64,000 bases of DNA. Origin: Paraconexibacter antarcticus (GTDB lineage: Bacteria; Actinomycetota; Thermoleophilia; Solirubrobacterales; Solirubrobacteraceae). The notes beneath the pieces were generated by a model. The model ran no database searches, was not told the origin of the DNA, and was given only the letters and a program-made list of their open reading frames with translations. Numbering within the stretch: position 1 is the first letter of the stretch; every line of letters starts with the position of its first letter. Of this stretch, positions 42,116 to 51,198 are shown piece after piece. Location of the stretch: NCBI RefSeq assembly GCF_024220175.1, contig NZ_CP098502.1, positions 1,798,001 through 1,862,000 on the forward strand, written 5' to 3'. The translations under genes were made by a program, and so were the position numbers.

Positions 42116-43828
42116 ATGACCCCGAGCCGTCCCCTCCGGCGCCCCCGGGCGCTGCGCACGTTCCTGTCCGCCGCGCTCCTCACGGCCGCCGCCGCGACCG
42201 CGGTCCCCGCGGCCGCGCCCGCGGCCGTGAACCAGGAGTCGATGCTCCAGGACGACAACACGCTGATCTTCAACACGCCGCAGGGCACGGCGAAGGCGCT
42301 CGACCGGCTCGTCACCCTCGGGGTCGACCGCGTGCGGGTCTCCGTCTTCTGGGCGACGGTGGCGCCGAAGTCCGACTCGCAGACGCGCCCGGTGTTCGAC
42401 GCCGCGAACCCATCCGCGTACCCCGCGCACGCGTGGGACCGCTACGACCAGCTCGTCCGCCTCGCGACCGCGCGCGGCATCGCGGTGAACTTCGACATCA
42501 CCTCGCCCGCGCCGCTGTGGGCGACCGGCGACTCGCCCCGCGCGGACATCGCGAACACCTTCCAGCCCGACCCGGCCGAGTTCGAGCAGTTCGTCCGGGC
42601 CGTCGGCAACCGCTACAGCGGCACGTTCGGGGCGCCCGGTGGCAGCTACCCGCAGCCGCCCCGCCCGGCGCTCTGCGAGCTGTCGAGCACCTGCCCGCCG
42701 AAGGAGCCCCAGCCGCCGGTCCTCGCCGACGGCCCGGTGCCGCGCGTGAGCTACTTCTCGATCTGGAACGAGCCGAACCAGCCCGGCTGGCTCACCCCGC
42801 AGTGGATCGTCCGCCCCGACGGCGCGCCCGGCTACATCGAGGCGGCACCGCACCTGTACCGCGGCCTCGTCGACGCCGCCTGGCGCGGCCTGCAGGCGAC
42901 GAACCACGGCTCCGACACCTTCCTCATCGGCGAGACCGCGCCGAAGGGCCTGAACCTCCAGGACACGACGCGGGCGATCAAGCCGATGCGCTTCATCCGG
43001 CAGCTCTACTGCCTCGACGACCAGATGCACCCGCTGCGGGGGGCCGAGGCCGCGATGCGCGACTGCCCCACCGACGACGCCGGCACCGCCGCCTTCGCGG
43101 ACGCACACCCCGGCCTCTTCGCCGCGACCGGGTACGCGCACCACCCGTACGAGCTCACCGCGCCGCCGACCAGGCGCCCGACCGACCCGGACTACGTGAC
43201 GATCGCGAACCTCCCGCGGCTGACCCTCGCCCTGCGGGACATCTTCACGATCTACGGCCGCGCGAACGGGCTCCCCCTGTACCTCACGGAGTTCGGCTAC
43301 AACACGGACCCGCCGAACCCGCTCGGCGTGTCCCCGGGCCGGCAGGCGTCGTACCTCAACCAGGCGCAGTACATCGCGTCGACGAACCCGAGCGTCCGAA
43401 CGCTCACGCAGTTCCTGCTCATCGACGACGCCCCGCGCCCCGGGCGCAACGGCGTGACCGCCGGCTACGGCGCGACGTTCCAGACCGGGCTGCAGTACCT
43501 CAGCGGCCGCCGGAAGCCGTCCTTCGCCGCCTACGAGCTGGCGCTGAACCTCCCGGTGCGGACGGTCGCGCGCGGCCGCCGCGTGCTCGTCTGGGGCCTC
43601 GTGCGGCCCGCGTCGCTCATCGGGCGCCCGCAGCTCGCGCAGATCCAGTTCAAGCGACGGGGCGGCGGGTTCCGCACCGTGAAGCGGGTCCGGACGCTCT
43701 ACGGCCGCGGGGTCGTGCAGACCCGCATCACGCTCGCCCACAGCGGCTTCGTGCGACTCACGTGGAAGGACCCACGCACGAGGAAGACGGTGCGCAGCCG
43801 GGTCGTCTCGGTCGCCGTCCGGCGGTGA
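42116..43828 (+). CDS. Secreted glycoside hydrolase-like protein (GH5/GH39-like barrel)
   Basis: The 570-residue protein has a signal peptide (about 1-38), a TIM-barrel-like domain with the two expected catalytic acids, Glu219 in IWNEPNQPGW and Glu392 in LYLTEFGYN, and a C-terminal beta-rich module of about 100 residues (AQIQFKRRGGGFRTVKRV). This matches clan GH-A glycosidases; the polymer substrate cannot be told. It begins 11 bp after the heptad-repeat gene and its stop overlaps the LtrA gene start, so expression may be shared. Catalytic activity in this exact family has not been widely demonstrated. Confidence 0.85.
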   Translation: MTPSRPLRRPRALRTFLSAALLTAAAATAVPAAAPAAVNQESMLQDDNTLIFNTPQGTAKALDRLVTLGVDRVRVSVFWATVAPKSDSQTRPVFDAANPSAYPAHAWDRYDQLVRLATARGIAVNFDITSPAPLWATGDSPRADIANTFQPDPAEFEQFVRAVGNRYSGTFGAPGGSYPQPPRPALCELSSTCPPKEPQPPVLADGPVPRVSYFSIWNEPNQPGWLTPQWIVRPDGAPGYIEAAPHLYRGLVDAAWRGLQATNHGSDTFLIGETAPKGLNLQDTTRAIKPMRFIRQLYCLDDQMHPLRGAEAAMRDCPTDDAGTAAFADAHPGLFAATGYAHHPYELTAPPTRRPTDPDYVTIANLPRLTLALRDIFTIYGRANGLPLYLTEFGYNTDPPNPLGVSPGRQASYLNQAQYIASTNPSVRTLTQFLLIDDAPRPGRNGVTAGYGATFQTGLQYLSGRRKPSFAAYELALNLPVRTVARGRRVLVWGLVRPASLIGRPQLAQIQFKRRGGGFRTVKRVRTLYGRGVVQTRITLAHSGFVRLTWKDPRTRKTVRSRVVSVAVRR

Positions 43829-45009
43829 GCACGCCCGGCCACCGCGCCGCGCAGGTCACGACGACGTTCCGCTCGGAGGACGCGAGCGTCAAGTCGCTCG
43901 AGCTCTTCTTCGATCTCGTCGTCGTCCTCGCGCTGACGCAGTGCACGGCGCTCATGGCGAAGGAGCCGACGTGGCAGGGCCTGGCGAAGGGGCTGCTCAT
44001 CCTCGGGGTCGTCTGGTGGGCTTGGGTCGGGTACGCCTGGCTCACGAGCGTCATCGACCCGGAGGAGGGCCTCGTCCGGATCGCGATGTTCACCGCGATG
44101 GCGGCGCTGCTGCTCGTCGCGCTCTGCATCCCGCGCGCGTTCGACGAGGACGGCCTGCTCTTCGCCGTCGGCTACGCGTTCGTCCGCGGGATGCACATCG
44201 TCCTCTTCGTCCTCGCGAGCCGGGAGGACCCGGCGCTGCGCCGGTCGGTCACCGGCCTGGCGGTCAGCACGGCGATCGGCGTCGGGCTCATCTTCGCGGC
44301 CTCCGCGACCGACGGCACGCTGCAGGACGCGCTGTGGGCGGCGGCGCTCGTGCTCGACGCCGGCGGCCCGTTCTTCTTCGGGACGGAGGGCTGGCAGCTC
44401 GTCCCCGGGCACTTCGCCGAGCGCCACTCGGGCATGATCATCATCGCCCTCGGCGAGTCGATCGTCGCGATCGGGGTCGGGGCGGACGGCCTCGAGATCG
44501 ACGCCGGCGTGGTCCTCGCCTCCGTCCTCGGGATGGCGGTCGTCGCCTCGCTGTGGTGGCTGTACTTCGACATCGTCGCGCTCGTCGCCGAGCGCCGGCT
44601 CCACCACGCGGCGCCCGGCCGCGAGCGCAACGCGATCGCCCGCGACTCGTTCTCCTACCTGCACTTCCCGATGATCGCGGGCATCGTCCTCATCGCGCTC
44701 GGGCTGAAGAAGACGCTCAGCCACGTCGGCGACGACCTCGGGCTCGTGCCGGTCACCGCGCTGCTCGGTGGCGGTGCGGTCTACCTCCTCGCCCACGTCG
44801 CGTTCCGCCTGCGGAACGTCGGGCGCTTCAGCTCCCACCGGGTGGTCGCGGCGGCGGTGCTCGTCGCGTTCGTCCCGGCGGGCCACCGGATCCCGGCGGC
44901 GGCGACCGTCGGCTTCGTGGCCGCCGTCCTCATCGGGCTGATCGTCTACGAGGCCGTGCGCTTCTCGGAGCTGCGCTCCCGCCTGCGCCGCGACCTCGCC
45001 CGCCACTGA
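43825..45009 (+). CDS. Low temperature requirement protein A (LtrA) family membrane protein
   Basis: The 394-residue protein has about ten membrane segments and the LtrA landmarks: N-terminal SLELFFDLVVVLALTQ, ERHSGMIIIALGESIVAIG in the middle and RDSFSYLHFPMIAGIVLIAL. LtrA proteins were named for a Listeria cold-growth mutant; their biochemical role is unknown. The GTG start overlaps the glycosidase TGA (GTGA). The context gives no clear function. Confidence 0.92.
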   Translation: MSTPGHRAAQVTTTFRSEDASVKSLELFFDLVVVLALTQCTALMAKEPTWQGLAKGLLILGVVWWAWVGYAWLTSVIDPEEGLVRIAMFTAMAALLLVALCIPRAFDEDGLLFAVGYAFVRGMHIVLFVLASREDPALRRSVTGLAVSTAIGVGLIFAASATDGTLQDALWAAALVLDAGGPFFFGTEGWQLVPGHFAERHSGMIIIALGESIVAIGVGADGLEIDAGVVLASVLGMAVVASLWWLYFDIVALVAERRLHHAAPGRERNAIARDSFSYLHFPMIAGIVLIALGLKKTLSHVGDDLGLVPVTALLGGGAVYLLAHVAFRLRNVGRFSSHRVVAAAVLVAFVPAGHRIPAAATVGFVAAVLIGLIVYEAVRFSELRSRLRRDLARH

Positions 45010-45044
45010 CCTCGCTCGGCCGTGGCGGGCGGGGCCGGGCCCGC

Positions 45045-45485
45045 TCAGCTGCGGTGGGCGGGGCCGGTCTCGGGGGCGTCGGTGCGCTCGCCGCCGCGGG
45101 TGAAGCGCGGGCTCGCCTCCGGCAGCTCCTCGTCGGCGAGGCCGTGCTCGTGGCGGTCGGCGACGTCGGTGTGAGCGCGGGCGCGGGCCTCGGCGACGCG
45201 GGCCTCCTTCTCGGCGAGGTTCGCCTGCGCGGCCTCCCGCTCGGCCTCGGCGGCACGGTGCTCGGCGCGGGCGCGCTGCTGCTCGGCCTGGGTCAGGGCG
45301 GCGGCGGCCTGCGCGCGGTCCTCGTCGGCGGCCATGCGGTGACCACGGGCGAGCTCCTCACGCTGGTGCTTCAGCTCCGCCTCGTGGCGGCGGGCCTCCT
45401 GCTGGGCCCGCAGGCGGGGGAGGAGGACCATCACCCCCAGCGCGACGACGAGTACGACGGCGACGACGATGATGACAGCGACCAT
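45045..45485 (-). CDS. Membrane-anchored coiled-coil protein
   Basis: The 146-residue protein has an N-terminal membrane anchor (VAVIIVVAVVLVVALGVMVLL) followed by a long charged helix rich in Ala, Glu, Arg and Gln and an acidic-polar tail (DRHEHGLADEELPEASPRF). AGAAGG lies 6 nt before the ATG at 45485. Its composition resembles the two coiled-coil proteins at 23178-24085 but it has its own anchor. No domain is recognised; a structural envelope role is possible. Confidence 0.7.
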   Translation of the reverse strand: MVAVIIVVAVVLVVALGVMVLLPRLRAQQEARRHEAELKHQREELARGHRMAADEDRAQAAAALTQAEQQRARAEHRAAEAEREAAQANLAEKEARVAEARARAHTDVADRHEHGLADEELPEASPRFTRGGERTDAPETGPAHRS

Positions 45486-45611
45486 GTGCGACCTTCTCTC
45501 CGTGGGGGGCGTACGACTCCGTTCAGGTGTGATGGATGCCCGCAGACTTGGCACTCAAACGTCATCCATCCGTCCGCGCCGGCGCCCGGAGGCGCGGATA
45601 AGCTTCCTCTC

Positions 45612-46292
45612 ATGAACGTCGCCATCCGTCACGACCCGTCCTTCGCCGTCGCGCGTCTCGAGCTGTCCGGGGGTGAGAGGGCCCGGGTCGAGGCCGGGGC
45701 GATGGCCGCCCACTCGGCGGGCATGAGCCTGGAGGCGAAGCTGCAGGGCGGGCTGATGAAGTCGCTCAAGCGCAGCGTGCTCGGTGGCGAGTCGCTGTTC
45801 GTCTCGACCTACACCGCGCCCGACGGCGGCGGCTGGGTCGACGTCGCGCCGCGCCTGCCGGGTGACGCCTTCACCGTCGAGGTCGACGGCGCCTACATCC
45901 TCACGCGCGGGTCGTTCCTCGCCTCCTCGGACGGGCTCGAGCTCGACACGAAGTGGGGCGGCTTCGGGAACCTCGCGGGCGGCGAGGGCGGGTTCCTCGT
46001 CCACGTCACCGGGACCGGCACGCTCGTCGGCTCCTGCTACGGCGCGCTGGACCGGCTCACGCTCGCCGCGGGCGAGGGCATCACCGTCGACTCCGGCCAC
46101 CTCGTGTCCTACTCGGACACCGTCCAGATGCAGGCGCGCCGCGCGTCCGCCGGCGGGCTCATGCAGTCGGCGAAGTCGGGCGAGGGCATCGTCTACGACG
46201 TCATGGGCCCCGGCGAGGTCATCGTCCAGAGCCGCAACCCGCACGAGCTCGTCACCTGGCTCACGGGGCAGCTCCCCTTCAGCCGCACCTGA
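45612..46292 (+). CDS. AIM24 family protein
   Basis: The 226-residue protein has the beta-helix-like pattern of the AIM24/TIGR00266 family: VEAGAMAAHSAGMSLEAKLQ, LKRSVLGGESLFVSTYTA, FLVHVTGTGTLVGSCYGAL and GEVIVQSRNP are typical. Function is poorly known; some members affect membranes or mitochondrial structure. TAAGCT ends 7 nt before the ATG with no Shine-Dalgarno, a leaderless candidate. Length is normal. Confidence 0.93.
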   Translation: MNVAIRHDPSFAVARLELSGGERARVEAGAMAAHSAGMSLEAKLQGGLMKSLKRSVLGGESLFVSTYTAPDGGGWVDVAPRLPGDAFTVEVDGAYILTRGSFLASSDGLELDTKWGGFGNLAGGEGGFLVHVTGTGTLVGSCYGALDRLTLAAGEGITVDSGHLVSYSDTVQMQARRASAGGLMQSAKSGEGIVYDVMGPGEVIVQSRNPHELVTWLTGQLPFSRT

Positions 46293-46413
46293 GCGCGCGC
46301 CGCCGATCACGCGGCCACCCGATGGCCCGAAATCTGGGGAGCGGCCCGCGGCCACGCGTCCACGGGGGCTTGAGCGGGTCGGCTGAGGGGCGCCCGCCAC
46401 CGATGCTCCCGGC

Positions 46414-48786
46414 ATGTCACGGACGACACTCCCCCGCCCATGGAGGGCGCTGCGGGCCGCTTTCGCGCTGCCGCTGCTCATCGCCACCACGCTTGGCGCC
46501 GCCGCCGCGGCGCCGGCCGCCACCGCGGCCGCCGCCCCGCGGCCCTACATCGTCGTGCTCGACCGGTCCACGAAGGCCGCGACGAACGCGACGAACGCGC
46601 GCCTGCAGCGCGAGGAGGACGTCACCGCCACGCACACGTTCACGGGGGTCGTGCAGGGCTTCTCGGCGAAGCTCGACGCCCACGACGTCGCCGACCTGCG
46701 CGACGACCCGCGGGTCGCCTTCGTCACCCCGGACAAGCCGGTGAAGGCGACCGGCCTCGTCCCGATCCTCACGGGGGACAACATCCCGACCGGTGTGCGC
46801 CGCACCGGCGCCGCCGTCGACCAGACGGTGTCGCAGGCGAGCCCGGTGAACGTCGCGGTCATCGACACCGGCATCAACCTCACCCACCCGGACCTCAACG
46901 CCGTCGCGGGCAAGAGCTGCGTCGCGGGGGACACGAACGACCAGAACGGCCACGGCACCCACGTCGCGGGCACGATCGCCGCGAAGAACAACGGCACCGG
47001 CGCGGTCGGCGTCGCCCCGGGCACGAAGCTGTGGTCCGTCCGGGTGCTGGACGCGAGCGGCTCGGGCCTCACCTCCGGCGTCATCTGCGGCATCGACTGG
47101 GTCACGTCGACGCGGACCGACGCCGACCCGAGCAACGACATCACCGTCGCGAACATGTCCCTCGGCGGCTACGGCGTCTCGACCGACAACTGCGGCCGGA
47201 CGACCGGCGACGCGCTGCACATCGCGATCTGCAACGCGACCGCCGCGGGCGTCACCTTCGTCGTCGCCGCCGGCAACTCGGGCGCCGACGAGCAGAACTT
47301 CACCCCGGCGGCCTACCCGGAGGTCCTCACCGTCACCGCGGTCTCCGACAGCGACGGGCTCCCCGGCGGGCTCGGCGGGTCGCTGAGCTGCATCGCGAAC
47401 GGCGACGACACCGCCGCGAGCTACTCGAACTACGCGACGCGCGCCGCCGACACCGCCCACACGATCGCGGCGCCGGGCTCGTGCATCCGCTCGACCTACC
47501 CCGGCGGCTACGCGACGATGTCCGGCACGAGCATGGCCTCGCCGCACGTCGCCGGCCTCGTCGCGCTCTGCGAGGGGCAGGGGACGACGCCGGGTCCGTG
47601 CGCCGGGAGGACGCCGGCGCAGGTCATCCAGATCCTCCGGCAGGCGGCCGCCGACCACCTGGCGGCCGCCCCGTCGAGCGGCTTCGCGGGCGACCCGGCC
47701 CGGCCGAGCGGCACGCGCTACTACGGCCCGCTCGCCTGGGCGACCTTCCCGGCCGGCGGGACGACGCCGGCGCCGGCGCCAGCGCCGGCGCCGGCGCCGG
47801 CGCCGGCCCCGGCCCCGCTCGTGGCCCCGGCGAACACGGTCAGGCCGGCGCTGAGCGGCAGCGGCACCGTGGGCGGCACGCTCCCGGCGACGACCGGCAC
47901 GTGGACCGGCAGCGCCCCGATCGCGACCGCGACCCAGTGGCAGCGCTGCACGAGCACCGCCGCCACCTCGTGCACGGCGATCACCGGCGCGACCGCGGCG
48001 ACGTACGCGCCGCAGGCGGCCGACGCCGGCAAGGCGCTGCGCGCCCTCGTCACCGCGACGAACGCGAAGGGCACGACGAGCGCGGCATCCGTCACGACCG
48101 CCCTCGTGCCCGCGCCGCTCGCCGCGCCGGCGAGCGTGACGGCGCCCGCGCTCACGGGCACGCTGCGAGTGGGCGGCGTCATGGCGACGAGCGCCGGCAC
48201 CTGGAGCGGCAGCGGCCCGATCACGGTCACCGTCCAGTGGCTGCGCTGCGCGAGCACCGTCCTGACGGGCTGCACGGAGATCAGCGGCGCCCGCGGCGGG
48301 ACCTACCCCGTCGGCACGGCGGACATCGGGCTCATGCTGCGCAGCCGCATCACCGCGGCGAACAGCCGGGGCAGCGCGGTCGCGACCTCGGCCCCGACGG
48401 CCATCGTGACGGCGCCGGTGACCGGCCCGCCGGTCCCGACGGCACCGCCCGTCATCAGCGGGACGCCCGGCGCGGGCCTCACGCTCACGGCATCCGCGGG
48501 CACGTGGTACGGCGCGCCGACGATCGGCACGACGATCTCCTGGGCCTCCTGCGCCCCTGGTTCGAACGTCTGCTACTACACGCCGCAGACCGGCACGACG
48601 TACACGCCGCAGAGCGCGCCGCCGGGGACGCGCTTCGTGGTCGTCGTCCGCGCGGCCAACGGCGCGGGCTTCGCCTACGCGCAGTCCGCGCCGACGGCGC
48701 CCGTCGCCGCCGCGGGGACCGGGACCTCCGCCACGGCCGGGGCCGGCGCCCCGGTGATCGTGAAGGGGACCGCGCCGCGCCGCTGA
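46414..48786 (+). CDS. Secreted subtilisin-like serine protease with Ig-like repeats
   Basis: The 790-residue protein has a signal peptide (1-41), an I9-type propeptide (about 44-110, PYIVVLD...FAKL-like), and an S8 catalytic domain with Asp151 (VIDTGI), His180 (NGHGTHVAG) and Ser373 (SGTSMASPHVAG). A Pro-Ala linker encoded by a CCGGCG-type repeat (about 47765-47820) leads to three related beta-sandwich repeats of about 95 residues (each with a GTW motif such as TTGTWTGSAPI, SAGTWSGSGPI, SAGTWYGAPTI, and one or two Cys). It is exported, activated by propeptide removal and probably degrades proteins outside the cell. GATGCT lies 6 nt before the ATG. Confidence 0.93.
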   Translation: MSRTTLPRPWRALRAAFALPLLIATTLGAAAAAPAATAAAAPRPYIVVLDRSTKAATNATNARLQREEDVTATHTFTGVVQGFSAKLDAHDVADLRDDPRVAFVTPDKPVKATGLVPILTGDNIPTGVRRTGAAVDQTVSQASPVNVAVIDTGINLTHPDLNAVAGKSCVAGDTNDQNGHGTHVAGTIAAKNNGTGAVGVAPGTKLWSVRVLDASGSGLTSGVICGIDWVTSTRTDADPSNDITVANMSLGGYGVSTDNCGRTTGDALHIAICNATAAGVTFVVAAGNSGADEQNFTPAAYPEVLTVTAVSDSDGLPGGLGGSLSCIANGDDTAASYSNYATRAADTAHTIAAPGSCIRSTYPGGYATMSGTSMASPHVAGLVALCEGQGTTPGPCAGRTPAQVIQILRQAAADHLAAAPSSGFAGDPARPSGTRYYGPLAWATFPAGGTTPAPAPAPAPAPAPAPAPLVAPANTVRPALSGSGTVGGTLPATTGTWTGSAPIATATQWQRCTSTAATSCTAITGATAATYAPQAADAGKALRALVTATNAKGTTSAASVTTALVPAPLAAPASVTAPALTGTLRVGGVMATSAGTWSGSGPITVTVQWLRCASTVLTGCTEISGARGGTYPVGTADIGLMLRSRITAANSRGSAVATSAPTAIVTAPVTGPPVPTAPPVISGTPGAGLTLTASAGTWYGAPTIGTTISWASCAPGSNVCYYTPQTGTTYTPQSAPPGTRFVVVVRAANGAGFAYAQSAPTAPVAAAGTGTSATAGAGAPVIVKGTAPRR

Positions 48787-48871
48787 CCTTCCCTGCCGTA
48801 CCCGGATGGGCGCGCGCCCGTCGTCCTCGGGGTTGGGGACGGCGGGCGCAACGTCGTTCATGGCCCGCTTG

Positions 48872-48928
48872 TGTGTGTTATGCGTCACACACGACCCTTG
48901 ACACGCAAACAACCACAGGAGTACAAAC
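48872..48928 (+). promoter_or_regulatory. Operator-like inverted repeat and promoter of the fructose operon
   Basis: GTGTGTG TTATGCGT CACACAC (48872-48893) is a perfect 7-8-7 inverted repeat just upstream of a -35-like TTGACA (48899-48904) and a weak -10 candidate TACAAA (48923-48928, 18 nt spacing). The 48890-48960 segment is unusually A/C-rich. DeoR-family repressors commonly bind such repeats near their own promoters, so autoregulation with fructose-1-phosphate as inducer is likely but inferred. Confidence 0.5.
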
Positions 48929-48960
48929 ACAAAACAACATCAAGTCGGGCAGGAAACAAC

Positions 48961-49725
48961 ATGTACGCCGAAGAGCGCCAAACCCACATCGTCGAAGAGG
49001 CCCGCGCCAAAGGCCGGGTCGACGTCGCCACCCTCGCCGAGACGTTCAACGTCACGCAGGAGACCGTCCGCCGCGACCTCACCTCGCTCGTGCGCCACGG
49101 CGTCCTGCGCCGCGTGCACGGCGGGGCGATCCCGGTGGAGCGCCTCGGCTTCGAGCCCGGCCTCGCCGACCGCGACGCTGCGATGAACGACGAGAAGGAG
49201 CGCATCGCGGCCGCCGCGCTCGCCGAGCTGCCCGAGGGGGAGGGGGTCATCCTGCTGGACGCCGGCACGACGACCGCCCGCCTCGCCGAGATCCTCCCGG
49301 CCTCCGCGACCCTCACCGTCGTCACGAACGCCCTGCCGATCGCGATGACGCTCGCGTCGCGCCCCAACCTCACCGTCATGTCGGTCGGCGGGCGGGTCCG
49401 CGGCCGCACCGGCGCGATGGTCGACGCGTGGGCCGTGCGGACGCTCGAGGAGATGGTCGTCGACGTCGCCTTCATGGGCGCGAACGGCATCAGCGCCGAG
49501 CGCGGCCTCACCACCCCCGACACGGCCGAGGCGGCCGCGAAGCGCGCGATGATCCACGCCGCCCGCCGCGTCGTCGTCCTCGCCGACCACACGAAGGCGG
49601 GCGCCGACCACTTCGCCCGCTTCGGCGACCTCGCCGACGTCGACGTCCTCATCACCGACCGCGGCCTCCATCCCGACGACGCGTCCGCCCTCGAGGCCGC
49701 AGGGCCGCGCGTGGTGCTCGCATGA
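48961..49725 (+). CDS. fruR: DeoR-family repressor of the fructose operon
   Basis: The 254-residue protein has an N-terminal DeoR winged helix (RVDVATLAETFNVTQETVRR, then LRRVHGGAI, the classical DeoR signature) and a C-terminal sugar-phosphate sensor domain (DAGTTTARLAEILP, ADHTKAGADHFARFG). It heads the operon for fructose uptake and phosphorylation, so fructose-1-phosphate is the likely effector. The ATG at 48961 follows AGGA. Its stop overlaps a 17-codon frame that leads to fruK. Confidence 0.92.
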   Translation: MYAEERQTHIVEEARAKGRVDVATLAETFNVTQETVRRDLTSLVRHGVLRRVHGGAIPVERLGFEPGLADRDAAMNDEKERIAAAALAELPEGEGVILLDAGTTTARLAEILPASATLTVVTNALPIAMTLASRPNLTVMSVGGRVRGRTGAMVDAWAVRTLEEMVVDVAFMGANGISAERGLTTPDTAEAAAKRAMIHAARRVVVLADHTKAGADHFARFGDLADVDVLITDRGLHPDDASALEAAGPRVVLA

Positions 49726-49775
49726 TCCTCACCTGCACGGTTCGGTGTAATCAGACCCCGGAGGCGTGGCGATGA
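49722..49775 (+). other. 17-codon mini-ORF linking fruR and fruK
   Basis: ATG 49722 overlaps the fruR stop (ATGA), and the mini-ORF's own TGA (49773-49775) overlaps the fruK ATG (again ATGA). The peptide would read MILTCTVRCNQTPEAWR. Its first 11 bases, ATGATCCTCAC, are identical to the start of fruK. It may couple translation of the two genes or be a partial duplication of the fruK start; it has no expected function as a peptide. Confidence 0.4.
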
Positions 49776-50752
49776 TCCTCACGTTCACCGCGAACCCGTC
49801 CGTCGACCGCACCGCGGAGGTCGCGGCCCTCGTCCCCGGCACCGTCATGCGCACGGTCGCGGTCCGCGTCGACGCCGGCGGCAAGGGCGTGAACGTCACC
49901 CGCGCCCTGCACGCCAACGGCGTCGCCTCGATCGCGATCCTCCCGGTGGGCGGGCACGAGGGCAACCAGCTCCTCGGCCTGCTGCAGGAGCAGGAGCTGC
50001 GGGTCCGCACGGTGCCGATCGCCGGCGCGGTCCGCGCGAACGTCACGATCGCCGAGCCCGACGGCACGACGACGAAGCTCAACGAGCCGGGCCCGGTCCT
50101 GACGCTCGCCGAGATTGACCGGCTCGCCGCGAAGGTCATCGACACCGCGCGGAAACGCCGCTGCACCTGGGCCGTCCTCGCCGGGAGCCTGCCGCCCGGC
50201 GTCCCGCTCGACTTCTACGCGACGCTCGTCCGCGACCTGCACGAGCGCGGCGTCCGCGTCGCGGTCGACTGCGACGGCCCGCTCCTGCTGGCGACGCTCG
50301 CCGCCGGGCCCGACCTCGTCAAGCCGAACCGCCGCGAGCTGGCGGAGGCGACCGGCGTCGGCATCGAGTCGCCCGCGGACGCGGTCCTCGCGGCGCGCGT
50401 CCTCATGGCCGACGGCGCCGGCGCGGTCCTCGCGAGCCTCGGCTCCCGCGGCGCGATCCTCGTCGAGGACGCGAGCGGCCCGGTCCACCACGCGTCCTCG
50501 GCCGTCGCCGCGCCGCGCTCCACCGTCGGCGCGGGGGACGCGTCGCTCGCCGGCTTCCTCGCCGCGGGCGCCACCGGCCCCGCCGCCCTCGCCGAGGCCG
50601 TCACCTGGGGCGCCGCCGCCGTCGGCTTGCCCGGCTCGCGGATGCCCGGCCCGTCCGACCTCCGCCGCACCGACGTCACCGTCGCCCCGCTGCCCGACCC
50701 GTCCCGCCCGTCCCCCGCCGCCGTCCCCGTCACCCAGGAGAGCCGTCCATGA
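49772..50752 (+). CDS. fruK: 1-phosphofructokinase
   Basis: The 326-residue PfkB-family kinase converts fructose-1-phosphate to fructose-1,6-bisphosphate. It shows the N-terminal ILTFTANPSVDRT and GGKGVNVTRAL motifs of FruK/LacC kinases and the catalytic Asp256 in STVGAGDASLAGFLA. The ATG at 49772 is preferred because GGAGG lies 7 nt upstream; a GTG at 49766 is too close to that site. It overlaps the EIIA gene by 4 bp. Confidence 0.95.
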   Translation: MILTFTANPSVDRTAEVAALVPGTVMRTVAVRVDAGGKGVNVTRALHANGVASIAILPVGGHEGNQLLGLLQEQELRVRTVPIAGAVRANVTIAEPDGTTTKLNEPGPVLTLAEIDRLAAKVIDTARKRRCTWAVLAGSLPPGVPLDFYATLVRDLHERGVRVAVDCDGPLLLATLAAGPDLVKPNRRELAEATGVGIESPADAVLAARVLMADGAGAVLASLGSRGAILVEDASGPVHHASSAVAAPRSTVGAGDASLAGFLAAGATGPAALAEAVTWGAAAVGLPGSRMPGPSDLRRTDVTVAPLPDPSRPSPAAVPVTQESRP

Positions 50753-51198
50753 GCCAGATCATCACCCCCGACCTCGTCGACCTCGACCTCCCGGGCACCG
50801 ACCGGGTCGCCGCGACCCGCGCGCTCGCCGAGCGCCTGGTCGCCGCCGGGCGCGTCACCGACCTCGACGGCTTCCTCGCCGATGTCGCCGCCCGCGAGGC
50901 GCAGATGCCGACCGGCCTGGAGGGCGGCATCGGCATCCCGCACGCCCGCTCCGCCCACGTCTCCGAGCCCTCGCTCGCCTTCGGCCGCTGCGCCGCCGGC
51001 GTCGACTTCGGGGCCGAGGACGGCCCGGCCCACCTCGTCTTCCTCATCGCCGCCCCGGACGGGGAGGGCGCGGAGCACATGAAGATCCTCGCCTCCCTCG
51101 CCCGCCGGCTCATCCACGCGTCCTTCAAGGACGGCCTCAACCAGGCCGCGGATCCCGCCGCGGCCGCCACCTTCATCACCCAGGAGATCGCGGCATGA
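50749..51198 (+). CDS. PTS fructose-type EIIA
   Basis: The 149-residue protein is a single EIIA-Fru domain. The phospho-acceptor is His65 in GGIGIPHARSAHV, within the family motif. It accepts phosphate from HPr and passes it to EIIB. ATGA overlaps join it to fruK and to the EIIBC gene, so the three are translationally coupled. Confidence 0.95.
   Translation: MSQIITPDLVDLDLPGTDRVAATRALAERLVAAGRVTDLDGFLADVAAREAQMPTGLEGGIGIPHARSAHVSEPSLAFGRCAAGVDFGAEDGPAHLVFLIAAPDGEGAEHMKILASLARRLIHASFKDGLNQAADPAAAATFITQEIAA

Noticed and set aside
47765-47820. CCGGCG-type simple repeat
   Set aside because: It encodes the Pro-Ala linker of the secreted protease in frame; linkers of this kind are common, although the copy number may vary between strains.
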